Shown here one piece after another: positions 27,762-35,387 of a stretch of DNA of 64,000 bases. The stretch comes from Winogradskyella vincentii (GTDB lineage: Bacteria > Bacteroidota > Bacteroidia > Flavobacteriales > Flavobacteriaceae). The stretch lies in the NCBI RefSeq assembly GCF_020166345.1, contig NZ_JAIUJS010000002.1, forward strand, positions 1 to 64,000, given 5' to 3'. The translations under genes were made by a program, and so were the position numbers. Under the pieces are notes generated by a model that worked only from the letters and a program-made list of their open reading frames with translations, made no database searches and was not told the origin of the DNA. The first letter of the stretch is position 1. The number at the start of each line of letters is the position of its first letter.

Positions 27762-28529
27762 CTACAGTTGTTTTACAGCTTCCAGCTCTACTTTAAGTTC
27801 TTGAAACATCGTCATGATACTACTAAGTTTTAATTCTTTTTCATCGTATTCTTGCGTATTGATACAACAGGTAAATTCCCAAAGCTCTAATATACTTTCT
27901 TTAGAAACTAGGTAAGGTTTGTAGGCCTTATTATCAGAACTTAATAATAAGTCATTACTATCATCATCTGTAAGATATATACGTTTATAAACTAGACCAT
28001 CGTTCTTAGTTAAAACGATATACGTTTTTCCGTTTCTAATATCCTCAATATCTTCAACAAACTTCGCGACTACAAATGCACCATCCTTAACTGGCAACAT
28101 AGAATCACCCTTAATCGGAAATGCTCTATGTGTTCCTGTAGGTAGAAAGGGTAGCTTTATCTTTTGAAGTTGCTCTATATATTCGGGATCATCATAACCA
28201 GACAAATAGCCTGCCGAAGCTTTTGCAGGTATAATCTCAATCAAATCCTCATTGTCTTCGTTAACCGTTACAGGAAATAACACACGCTTATTCCCTACTT
28301 CTATAAACGAAGTATCCTTTGCTTTACGTAAATCTTTACGCACCAAAATATCTATAGGAATATTGAAATAATTAGACAGGTCTATCAAACGTTCTATAGG
28401 TGGTTCGCTTCTTCCCTCTTCATAAGACCCAACTACAGAACGCGTCCATCCCAAATCATCTGCAAAGCGCTCTTGAGATAACTTCTTTAAAGACCTGAGG
28501 TGCTTTATGTTAGCTTGTATAGGTTTCAA
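27762..28529 (-). CDS. LexA-like repressor: XRE-type HTH plus S24 autoprotease domain
   Basis: In this 255-residue protein, residues 5-60 form an XRE helix-turn-helix (LKKLSQERFADDLGWTRSVV). From about residue 95 there is an S24 peptidase domain as in LexA and phage repressors: scissile Ala106-Gly107 (KASAGY), catalytic Ser143 (IKGDSMLP) and Lys182 (VYKRIY). The Ser-Lys spacing of 39 is close to that in LexA. The start is TTG at 28529, needed for a complete HTH. It diverges from the polymerase operon at 28606 across 76 bp with repeated motifs. The inference is that it represses that operon and itself, and is cleaved on RecA activation during DNA damage. Confidence 0.9.
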   Translation of the reverse strand: MKPIQANIKHLRSLKKLSQERFADDLGWTRSVVGSYEEGRSEPPIERLIDLSNYFNIPIDILVRKDLRKAKDTSFIEVGNKRVLFPVTVNEDNEDLIEIIPAKASAGYLSGYDDPEYIEQLQKIKLPFLPTGTHRAFPIKGDSMLPVKDGAFVVAKFVEDIEDIRNGKTYIVLTKNDGLVYKRIYLTDDDSNDLLLSSDNKAYKPYLVSKESILELWEFTCCINTQEYDEKELKLSSIMTMFQELKVELEAVKQL

Positions 28530-28552
28530 CTAAATTAATTTTAACAGTATTT

Positions 28553-28597
28553 ACTACAAATATAAGCAATAAAAACTACATATAGTAGCTAATTTTG
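28553..28597. promoter_or_regulatory. Divergent SOS-like promoter with repeated CTAC operator motifs
   Basis: The minus-strand -10 box TATATTTG (28557-28564) serves the repressor and the plus-strand -10 box TAATTTTG (28590-28597) serves the polymerase gene. ACTACAAATATA (28553-28564) overlaps the first box. ACTACATATAGTAG (28575-28588, palindrome CTAC-N5-GTAG) lies immediately before the second. The copies are spaced 22 bp. This fits one repressor controlling both directions. The polymerase ATG at 28606 is so close to its -10 box that the mRNA could be almost leaderless. Confidence 0.6.
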
Positions 28598-28605
28598 TTA
28601 GTCCC

Positions 28606-31600
28606 ATGTATTTAAACTGTCATACATATTACAGCCTTCGTTACGGCACCATAAAACCTGAGCAACTGCTTGCCATTGCTTCAGAAAATAGTGTGCAGAC
28701 TTTAGCGCTTACAGATATTAATACGACCTCAGCTTGTTTAGATATCGTTCGTCTATCCAAAAAATACAAGGTGAAACCTGTTCTTGGTGTAGATTTTAGA
28801 AACAAAGCCCATCAAGAGTTTATTTTAATCGCAAAAAACAATGAGGGTTTTCAAAATATAAATGATTATCTGTCTAAATTTCTTCATAATCACGATTTAA
28901 AAATTCCTGAACGACCAGAACATGTCTTAGGCGATTGTTTTGTGATTTACCCATACCAAAAAGGGAAAGATTTCAACTTGAAACCAAATGAATTTTTAGG
29001 CATTGCGCCTAAAGACCTCAACCAATTGAAATTCTCTAAATGGAATAAACACAGAGAGAAATTAGTAGTTCTAAAAACCGTTTCTTTTCAAAATAAAAAA
29101 GGGTTCAATACGCATCGTTTATTACGCGCTATTGACAATAACACCCTATTAAGTAAGCTTCCCAAATCCGAAGAAGGCTATGAGGATGATAAAATGCTAC
29201 CATATGACAAATTATGTGGAATGTATTCGGAATTCCCAAGTCTTATTAGCAATACAGAGAACTTATTGGATGATTGTTCCATTACATTCGATTTTGAAAA
29301 TCCAATACCGAAAAATCAGCGATTCCTCACAGAAAATGCCGATTCTGATTATCAACTTTTAGAAAAACTAACCTATAAAGGTATTCCCTACCGATATGGG
29401 AATAATGTAGATTCTAAAATATACAACCGTATAAAAAAAGAGCTGGACATTATAAAGCAAAAAGGCTTTGTGTCTTACTTTTTAATCAATTGGAAGATTT
29501 TAGAGTACGCACGTAGCAAGGATTACTACTACGTTGGTCGTGGTAGTGGCGCTAATAGTATTATCGCTTATCTGCTTCGTATTACAGATGTAGACCCTAT
29601 TGAGCTCGACTTGTACTTTGAACGCTTCATTAATCTCTTTAGACAAAATCCACCCGACTTTGATATTGATTTCTCGTGGAAAGACAGAGATGATATTACC
29701 AAATTTATCTTCAACAGTTTTAAGCATACGGCACTTATTACGGTATATAACACCTTTAAATTTAGAGCTTCTGTTAGAGAACTCGGGAAAGTATTTGGAT
29801 TGCCAAAGTCTGAAATGGATATGCTAACAAGAGGAAGGTTTAATATTAAAAAACTGGATAGACTATCATTACTTGTACTTAAATACAGTCAATATATTGA
29901 AGGGTTTCCTAACTATCTTGGTATACACGCAGGTGGTATTTTAATTTCAGAAAAACCAATCCACTACTATGGTGCTACGTTTATGCCACCAAAAGGGTTT
30001 CCTACCACACAATTTGATATGGTTGTGGCAGAAGATATTGGCTTGTACAAGTTTGATATTTTAAGTCAGCGTGGCTTGGGTAAAATTAAAGATACCGTAG
30101 AAATTATTGACAAAAACTACAGTGATCAACCACCTGTAGATATTCACGATATTAAACGTTTTAAAGAAGACGAACGCATAAAATACTTACTTAAAAATGC
30201 CAAAGCTATTGGTTGCTTTTATGTAGAATCACCTGCGATGCGTATGCTTTTAAAAAAGCTTCGTGTAGACGACTACCTTGGTTTAGTGGCCGCAAGTTCT
30301 GTTATTAGGCCTGGTGTTTCAAAATCCGGTATGATGCGCCAGTACATTTTACGTTGTCGTCATCCAGAAAAAAGAAAGGATGCGCCTACTGTACTCTTAG
30401 ATATTATGCCAGAAACCTATGGTGTTATGGTATATCAAGAAGACGTGATTAAAGTAGCGCACTATTTTGGCGGACTCACACTTGGTGAAGCTGATATGTT
30501 ACGTCGTGGTATGTCTGGTAAGTTTAGGTCTAGAGCAGAATTTTTAAAAGTAAAACAACAGTTTTTTGATAACTGTAAAAACGATGGTAAATCTCTAGAA
30601 CTTACTGCAGAAATATGGCGACAGATTGAAAGTTTCGCTGGTTATGCTTTTGCCAAAGGACACTCAGCATCTTACGCTGTAGAAAGTTATCAAAGTCTAT
30701 TCTTAAAAGCCTATTATCCGCTAGAATACATGACAGCTACCATTAATAATTTTGGTGGTTTTTACAGTACAGAACTCTATGTTCATGAAGCCAGAATGCA
30801 TAATGGCAGTATTGAATCGCCATGTATTAACAACTCTTACAATCAAGCTATTATTAGAGGTAATACCATTTATCTAGGGTTTATGTTTTTACAATCTTTT
30901 GAGTCTAGAACTACAGCGCGTATCCTTAGAGAGCGTGAACAAAACGGCACCTTTAAATCGCTCGACGATTTTATAGAACGGGTTCCTATTTCAATAGAGC
31001 AAATTAGCATCTTGATAAAGATCAACGCGTTTCGATTTACAAACATCAACAAGCGCGAATTGCTTTGGGAAGCACACCTAAAAATTAGCAAGACCGTAAT
31101 ACAAGAACATGTGGTTACCTTGTTTAAGACAAGACGAATCAACTACAATACACCAAAATTACCAAGTACAGCATTAGAAAATGCGTTTGATGAATTTGAA
31201 CTATTAGGTTTTCCGTTGTGCAATCCATTTCACTTATTAGAAGTACCATCTACAAGTAAGTTACGAGCTAAACATTTAAAACAGCTCGAAGGTAAATATG
31301 CAAAAATTGAAGGCTATCTGGTCACTACTAAAAATACAAGCACATCTAATGGTAAACGCATGTATTTCGGTACATTTCTAGACAGAGATGGTGATTTTAT
31401 AGACACAGTTCATTTTCCACCAATTGCCAGTAAATATCCTTTTAGAGGGAAGGGTGTTTATGAAATTACTGGTAAAGTGATGATAGAATTTGACTGTGTC
31501 TCTATTGAGGTGTCAAAGTTTGAACGTTTGGCTATTATTGAAGATCCACGCTATTCAATAAATTCATCTAACCCAACATTTCAACGAAAGAAAAGTTTTA

Positions 31601-31629
31601 AAGATTTAAAAGCACAATATGAACGCTAA
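28606..31629 (+). CDS. DnaE-type DNA polymerase III alpha subunit, probable error-prone (DnaE2-like) polymerase
   Basis: The 1007 residues make a C-family polymerase shorter than a replicative DnaE (about 1150-1450 in this phylum). The PHP domain opens MYLNCHTYYSLRYGT: the usual HxH metal motif reads NCH, so PHP metal binding looks impaired. The polymerase aspartates are intact: D351 and D353 in PDFDIDF and D484 in KFDILSQRGL. Other landmarks are GRGSGANSIIAYLL and FAKGHSASYAVESYQ. A C-terminal OB-fold (GYLVTTKNT to FGTFLDRDGD) is retained. It overlaps the Y-family polymerase gene by 11 bp, and lies under the LexA-like repressor. Established DnaE2 biology and this setting suggest damage-induced translesion synthesis. 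Confidence 0.92.
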   Translation: MYLNCHTYYSLRYGTIKPEQLLAIASENSVQTLALTDINTTSACLDIVRLSKKYKVKPVLGVDFRNKAHQEFILIAKNNEGFQNINDYLSKFLHNHDLKIPERPEHVLGDCFVIYPYQKGKDFNLKPNEFLGIAPKDLNQLKFSKWNKHREKLVVLKTVSFQNKKGFNTHRLLRAIDNNTLLSKLPKSEEGYEDDKMLPYDKLCGMYSEFPSLISNTENLLDDCSITFDFENPIPKNQRFLTENADSDYQLLEKLTYKGIPYRYGNNVDSKIYNRIKKELDIIKQKGFVSYFLINWKILEYARSKDYYYVGRGSGANSIIAYLLRITDVDPIELDLYFERFINLFRQNPPDFDIDFSWKDRDDITKFIFNSFKHTALITVYNTFKFRASVRELGKVFGLPKSEMDMLTRGRFNIKKLDRLSLLVLKYSQYIEGFPNYLGIHAGGILISEKPIHYYGATFMPPKGFPTTQFDMVVAEDIGLYKFDILSQRGLGKIKDTVEIIDKNYSDQPPVDIHDIKRFKEDERIKYLLKNAKAIGCFYVESPAMRMLLKKLRVDDYLGLVAASSVIRPGVSKSGMMRQYILRCRHPEKRKDAPTVLLDIMPETYGVMVYQEDVIKVAHYFGGLTLGEADMLRRGMSGKFRSRAEFLKVKQQFFDNCKNDGKSLELTAEIWRQIESFAGYAFAKGHSASYAVESYQSLFLKAYYPLEYMTATINNFGGFYSTELYVHEARMHNGSIESPCINNSYNQAIIRGNTIYLGFMFLQSFESRTTARILREREQNGTFKSLDDFIERVPISIEQISILIKINAFRFTNINKRELLWEAHLKISKTVIQEHVVTLFKTRRINYNTPKLPSTALENAFDEFELLGFPLCNPFHLLEVPSTSKLRAKHLKQLEGKYAKIEGYLVTTKNTSTSNGKRMYFGTFLDRDGDFIDTVHFPPIASKYPFRGKGVYEITGKVMIEFDCVSIEVSKFERLAIIEDPRYSINSSNPTFQRKKSFKDLKAQYER

Positions 31630-32836
31630 TCGCTCTATAGTACATATGGATTTAGACACCTTTTTTGTGTCTTGCGAGCGCTTATTAGATAGTAGCCTAA
31701 ACGGAAAACCCGTGCTCATTGGTGGCACCAGCGATAGAGGTGTTGTGGCATCTTGCAGTTACGAAGCACGCAAATTTGGCGTACACTCTGCTATGCCAAT
31801 GCGTATGGCAAAACAATTATGCCCAGAAGCTATTATACTTAGAGGCAACTCTGGTATTTACACTAAGTTTTCACAGAATGTTACTGATGTTATAAAAGAA
31901 AGTGTGCCACTTTACGAAAAAACATCTGTAGATGAATTTTATATAGACCTTACCGGAATGGACAAATTCTTTGGTTGCCACAAACTAGCTTCAGAGTTGC
32001 GACAGCGCATTATTAAAGAAACAGGATTGCCTATTTCTTTTGGCTTATCAATGAATAAAACCGTTTCAAAAATTGCTACAGGCGAAGCCAAACCTAATAA
32101 CGAGATTAGAATTCTTTCAGGTACCGAAAAACCCTTCTTGGCGCCACTGTCAGTAAAAAAAATCCCAATGGTTGGTAATGTCACTTACAAAGCTTTATGT
32201 GATTTGGGCGTTAAACGCATTAAGACCGTACAAGATATGCCGATGGAACTCATGCATAAAGTACTAGGTAAAAACGGCTTATCCATTTGGAAAAAAGCCA
32301 ATGGCATAGACAATAGTCCTGTAATACAATATCATGAGCGCAAATCTATTTCTACTGAGCGCACTTTTGGGCAAGACACCACCAATGTTCATAAACTAAA
32401 AGGATTGGTTATTGCTATGGCAGAAAATTTAGCATATCAACTAAGACGTGGCAATAAGTTAACCGCTTGTGTGACATTTAAGATTCGATATTCCGATTTT
32501 CAGACCTACACACAGCAAAAGCGTATACCATATAGCGCTATGGACCATACTATTATACCTGTTGTTTTAGATCTGTTTAATAAACTATACAATCGCAGGT
32601 TATTGGTCCGTTTAATAGGTGTGCGTTTTAGTCATTTGGTAGAAGGTGGCCATCAAATCAACTTATTTGAAGACAACGAGATACAACTCAACCTAGCACA
32701 AGCCATAGACAAAATGCGGGAACGTTATGGTGATAGAGCTGTTATCAGCGCAGCAGGAATGGAAGCAAAAACCATTAGTCGTTGGAATCCCTTTACTGGT
32801 GAACCACCACCTCTATTGGCAAATAGGCATCAATAA
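31619..32836 (+). CDS. dinB: Y-family DNA polymerase (DinB / Pol IV type)
   Basis: The 405 residues keep the catalytic acidic residues D11 (HMDLDTFF) and D105-E106 (TSVDEFYID), so it is active, unlike ImuB proteins that have lost them. HhH and little-finger regions follow. QINLF at 346-350 is a good beta-clamp-binding motif. Its ATG lies inside the end of the DnaE-type gene (11-bp overlap, stop at 31627-31629), giving translational coupling and a fixed ratio of the two polymerases. Confidence 0.94.
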   Translation: MNANRSIVHMDLDTFFVSCERLLDSSLNGKPVLIGGTSDRGVVASCSYEARKFGVHSAMPMRMAKQLCPEAIILRGNSGIYTKFSQNVTDVIKESVPLYEKTSVDEFYIDLTGMDKFFGCHKLASELRQRIIKETGLPISFGLSMNKTVSKIATGEAKPNNEIRILSGTEKPFLAPLSVKKIPMVGNVTYKALCDLGVKRIKTVQDMPMELMHKVLGKNGLSIWKKANGIDNSPVIQYHERKSISTERTFGQDTTNVHKLKGLVIAMAENLAYQLRRGNKLTACVTFKIRYSDFQTYTQQKRIPYSAMDHTIIPVVLDLFNKLYNRRLLVRLIGVRFSHLVEGGHQINLFEDNEIQLNLAQAIDKMRERYGDRAVISAAGMEAKTISRWNPFTGEPPPLLANRHQ

Positions 32837-32861
32837 TTAGGAAAATCACTATCTTAGAATC

Positions 32862-33593
32862 ATGTGTTACTCTACAGCATTACGGAAAGAACGAGAAAAA
32901 ATTGAAAAAGAGCTTCGCAATCAAATAAAGGTAAAGTTTGATGCCAACTCAACCTACAAACCATATTTCCACCTCAACGGATTTACACATGGGAATCTTC
33001 AAATCATAAAAATGGATGAACCCAATACCATCTATGATGCTAGCTGGGGAATAATACCAGATTGGGCAATACATGATCCTGAAGCATTCAGAAAAAAAAG
33101 CAACACCTTAAATGCACGCTCAGAATCTATTTTTGATAAGGCTTCCTTTAGAAATAGTGCAGAAGATAAACGTTGTTTAATATTAGCAGATGGTTTTTAC
33201 GAACCTCATCATGAAAATGGTAAGGCCATTCCCTACTTCTGCTACCAACCCTCAACTGAAAATCCCGACGGAGATCTGTTTCTTTTTGCAGGACTTTATA
33301 ACGAAATTGATGACAATACGTTAAGCACAACTATACTCACAACCGATGCTAATGATTTTTTTATGGAAGTCCATAACAAAGGCAAACGCATGCCTTTGGT
33401 TTTAGATCCGCATTATTTTGAAGACTGGTTAGACGATGGATTGAGCATCCCAGAAGTCAATGAACTCATGGCAGTTGGTATGACAAATAAATCATTTACT
33501 GCACATCCTGTAAGCACTGATTTATATAAAAGAAATGTAGATACTAACAAACCTTATATTATCCAACCTGTACAAAAGGATACACTTTTTTAA
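32862..33593 (+). CDS. SRAP (SOS response-associated peptidase) family protein, YedK/HMCES type
   Basis: The 243 residues begin MCYS: Cys2 is exposed by Met removal and makes the thiazolidine cross-link with abasic sites. Other active-site residues are Asn84 (NTLNARSES), Glu114 (ADGFYEPHH) and His171 (EVHNKGKRMPLVL). The family protects abasic sites in single-stranded DNA. It lies 25 bp after dinB and almost abuts the convergent HTH gene, so it is the last gene of the LexA-like cassette. Damage-induced abasic sites and two translesion polymerases form a consistent functional unit. Confidence 0.93.
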   Translation: MCYSTALRKEREKIEKELRNQIKVKFDANSTYKPYFHLNGFTHGNLQIIKMDEPNTIYDASWGIIPDWAIHDPEAFRKKSNTLNARSESIFDKASFRNSAEDKRCLILADGFYEPHHENGKAIPYFCYQPSTENPDGDLFLFAGLYNEIDDNTLSTTILTTDANDFFMEVHNKGKRMPLVLDPHYFEDWLDDGLSIPEVNELMAVGMTNKSFTAHPVSTDLYKRNVDTNKPYIIQPVQKDTLF

Positions 33594-33800
33594 TTAATCT
33601 TCAACATATTCTAATATATCACTTGGCTGACAATCTAAGGCCTTACAGATAGCCTCCAATGTAGAAAACCGAATTGCTCTTGCCTTACCAGATTTTAGAA
33701 TGGACATATTTGCAGTAGTAATACCAATAAACTCAGCAAGTTCTTTGCTTTTCATGCCACGCTGAACAAGCATTTTATCTAAATTGACTACTATTGGCAT
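33594..33800 (-). CDS. Small Cro/XRE-type HTH transcriptional regulator
   Basis: The 68-residue HTH-only protein (MLVQRGMKSKELAEFIGI, TTANMSILKSGKARAIRF, ICKALDCQPSDILEY) is of the YozG type that often pairs with DUF2975 membrane proteins. It starts two bases after the end of the second DUF2975 gene, so the trio is co-transcribed. The palindromes at 34850-34897 before the operon are its likely autoregulatory targets. Confidence 0.9.
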   Translation of the reverse strand: MPIVVNLDKMLVQRGMKSKELAEFIGITTANMSILKSGKARAIRFSTLEAICKALDCQPSDILEYVED

Positions 33801-33802
33801 GA

Positions 33803-34327
33803 CTATATGGTTAATTCGTTATCCTCCTTTGCTTGTTTTCCTTTTTCAAATATTTCAGCCAAAATATAAAAGGCCAGGCCTGCAGGAATTAAAAAAGTGA
33901 ATTCTTCCTTGAGTTCATTAATAAAGTTAAAGGTAGATTCTCCTATTGCAGCTAAAAGAAATCTAAGTACCAATATACCTATGGTGTAACTAATGAAAAT
34001 ATTTCCAATCTTTCTAAAGTACTTGATGTTCTTATCACTGAAGTATTTCCCGGTCTCAACTTCTTTTAGTATTGATAAAAAGTAACTAAAACCATAAATT
34101 AAATAGCCTCTCCAAAAGAAAATTCCAGCAGTTATAGCATAGTAACTCCATTCAATGGCATTCTTTGAGGTAAACCAAGATTCATTTCTGTCTGCAGTTT
34201 TTGCCCAATTCTGAAAATTCTCGAATTGATTAAAATCAAACTCTCGCATATCATTTAGCAAAACAGAAACTGCAACTAGCAAAACTGCCCAAGTTATTAT
34301 AGTTAAAATGTTGATATTATCTTTCAT
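33803..34327 (-). CDS. DUF2975 family membrane protein (copy 2)
   Basis: The 174 residues have four predicted membrane helices (ILTIITWAVLLVAVSVLL near 6-23, then near 64-84, 111-131 and 143-160). The end, GKQAKEDNELTI, closely matches the end of copy 1 (AKHAKEENELTV). The family has no established biochemical role; a membrane partner for the adjacent HTH is suggested by the constant pairing of the two families. It lies 2 bp from each neighbour. Confidence 0.85.
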   Translation of the reverse strand: MKDNINILTIITWAVLLVAVSVLLNDMREFDFNQFENFQNWAKTADRNESWFTSKNAIEWSYYAITAGIFFWRGYLIYGFSYFLSILKEVETGKYFSDKNIKYFRKIGNIFISYTIGILVLRFLLAAIGESTFNFINELKEEFTFLIPAGLAFYILAEIFEKGKQAKEDNELTI

Positions 34328-34329
34328 AA

Positions 34330-34839
34330 TTAAACTGTTAATTCGTTTTCTTCCTTGGCATGTTTTGCTACCTTAAATACTTCACTTAGGACCATAAAAA
34401 ACAACCCTAAAACTGTTAATACTAGATATGGTGTAATACCTAAATTAATTATAAACTCACCTTTAAATAATATTCTGGATGCAAATGCTATTAAAGTACC
34501 GCCTATACCAATACCGCAAAGCATGTAACCTATTTTGTGGAAATTATTTATAACATCAATATGAAAAGGTTTTACCTGTTGAAAGTATCGTAGGGTTTTT
34601 CTAAAAACAAATAAACAATAGACTGATATTGATGTAATAATAATAAACAACAATCCAAAAAATTGTTTAATATAATTAGGTATCGTTTTGTCAAAAGAGA
34701 TTTCATCGAAAACAATATCTAAAGCTTCTGGTTCAACAAACATATAGACCAGAAAAAATCCCATTAAAAAAAGCAGTGGAATACAAGTGATAATCCAAAT
34801 AAAGTCAACTAAACTTTTAAGAATAATTAATTTTCTCAT
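34330..34839 (-). CDS. DUF2975 family membrane protein (copy 1)
   Basis: The ATG at 34839 (MRKLIILKSLVDF) gives 169 residues and places the start downstream of the palindromic operators; an upstream in-frame codon at 34869 would lie within operator 1 and the -10 box. Four membrane helices are visible, with the same plan and C-terminal signature (EENELTV) as copy 2. It is first in the unit DUF2975-DUF2975-HTH. A pair of tandem paralogues suggests a heterodimer. Confidence 0.83.
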   Translation of the reverse strand: MRKLIILKSLVDFIWIITCIPLLFLMGFFLVYMFVEPEALDIVFDEISFDKTIPNYIKQFFGLLFIIITSISVYCLFVFRKTLRYFQQVKPFHIDVINNFHKIGYMLCGIGIGGTLIAFASRILFKGEFIINLGITPYLVLTVLGLFFMVLSEVFKVAKHAKEENELTV

Positions 34840-34849
34840 AGTTAATAAA

Positions 34850-34897
34850 TTATTGTTTAACAATAACAAATATAAAATAATTATTGTAAAACAATAA
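34850..34897. promoter_or_regulatory. Two TTATTGT-N3-ACAATAA palindromes bracketing the DUF2975 operon promoter
   Basis: Operator 1 (34850-34866) and operator 2 (34881-34897) are both perfect 7-bp inverted repeats around three bases, with centres 31 bp (three helical turns) apart. Between them, read on the minus strand, lies TATATTTG (34867-34874), a TAnnTTTG -10 box. Operator 2 covers the -33 region and operator 1 the transcription start. This is a textbook arrangement for repression by a dimeric HTH protein, probably the one encoded at 33594. Confidence 0.8.
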
Positions 34898-34940
34898 TTT
34901 TACTTGCTCTTTGCCACTCAATAAGTACTATATTTACACC

Positions 34941-35354
34941 ATGAAAGACACTTTTGTGACCATAGCTCGCTATCCATACTCAACCGAAGCTCAAATAGCA
35001 AAAGGCCGTTTAGAGGCAGATGGTATTGAAGTTTTTCTTAGAGATAACGTTACTATAGATACAGATCCATTAGTGAGTCAAGCCATTGGTGGTGTTAAAC
35101 TAAAAGTCCTCGTAAAAGACGAAAACAAGGCAAGAGAAATTTTAAATTCAATTACAAACTATACTTTGGACGACGATGGCAATCTGATAAAATGTCCAAA
35201 TTGTAATAACAAACAAGTAGGTTTATATTCATCCATTTCAGATTTTAAATCCTTGATCTCATTTATAATCGGTTTTGTTTCAGGTACGTTACCATTTACT
35301 GCAAGATATCAATACAAATGTGAGGCTTGCGAGACTAGTTTTCCTGTAAAATAA
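34941..35354 (+). CDS. DUF2007 domain protein with C-terminal zinc ribbon
   Basis: The ATG at 34941 gives 137 residues. Residues 1-70 are a DUF2007 (putative signal-transducing) domain (TIARYPYSTEAQIAKGRLEA, GGVKLKVLVKDENKAREIL). The C-terminus has two CxxC pairs (CPNCNNKQVG and CEACETSF) around a short hydrophobic segment, indicating a zinc ribbon. It is divergent from the DUF2975 operon; its upstream region contains both palindromes, so shared control is possible but weakly supported. The function is unknown. Confidence 0.85.
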   Translation: MKDTFVTIARYPYSTEAQIAKGRLEADGIEVFLRDNVTIDTDPLVSQAIGGVKLKVLVKDENKAREILNSITNYTLDDDGNLIKCPNCNNKQVGLYSSISDFKSLISFIIGFVSGTLPFTARYQYKCEACETSFPVK

Positions 35355-35359
35355 TTCTA

Positions 35360-35367
35360 CCTTTGCG
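35360..35367 (+). promoter_or_regulatory. Probable -10 box (TACCTTTG) of the BtuB-like receptor
   Basis: TACCTTTG matches TAnnTTTG and lies 20 bases before the ATG at 35388, just after the DUF2007 stop, so the receptor has its own promoter. The short leader leaves no space for a cobalamin riboswitch. Confidence 0.6.
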
Positions 35368-35387
35368 GCAACAAACTAACTAATAAA

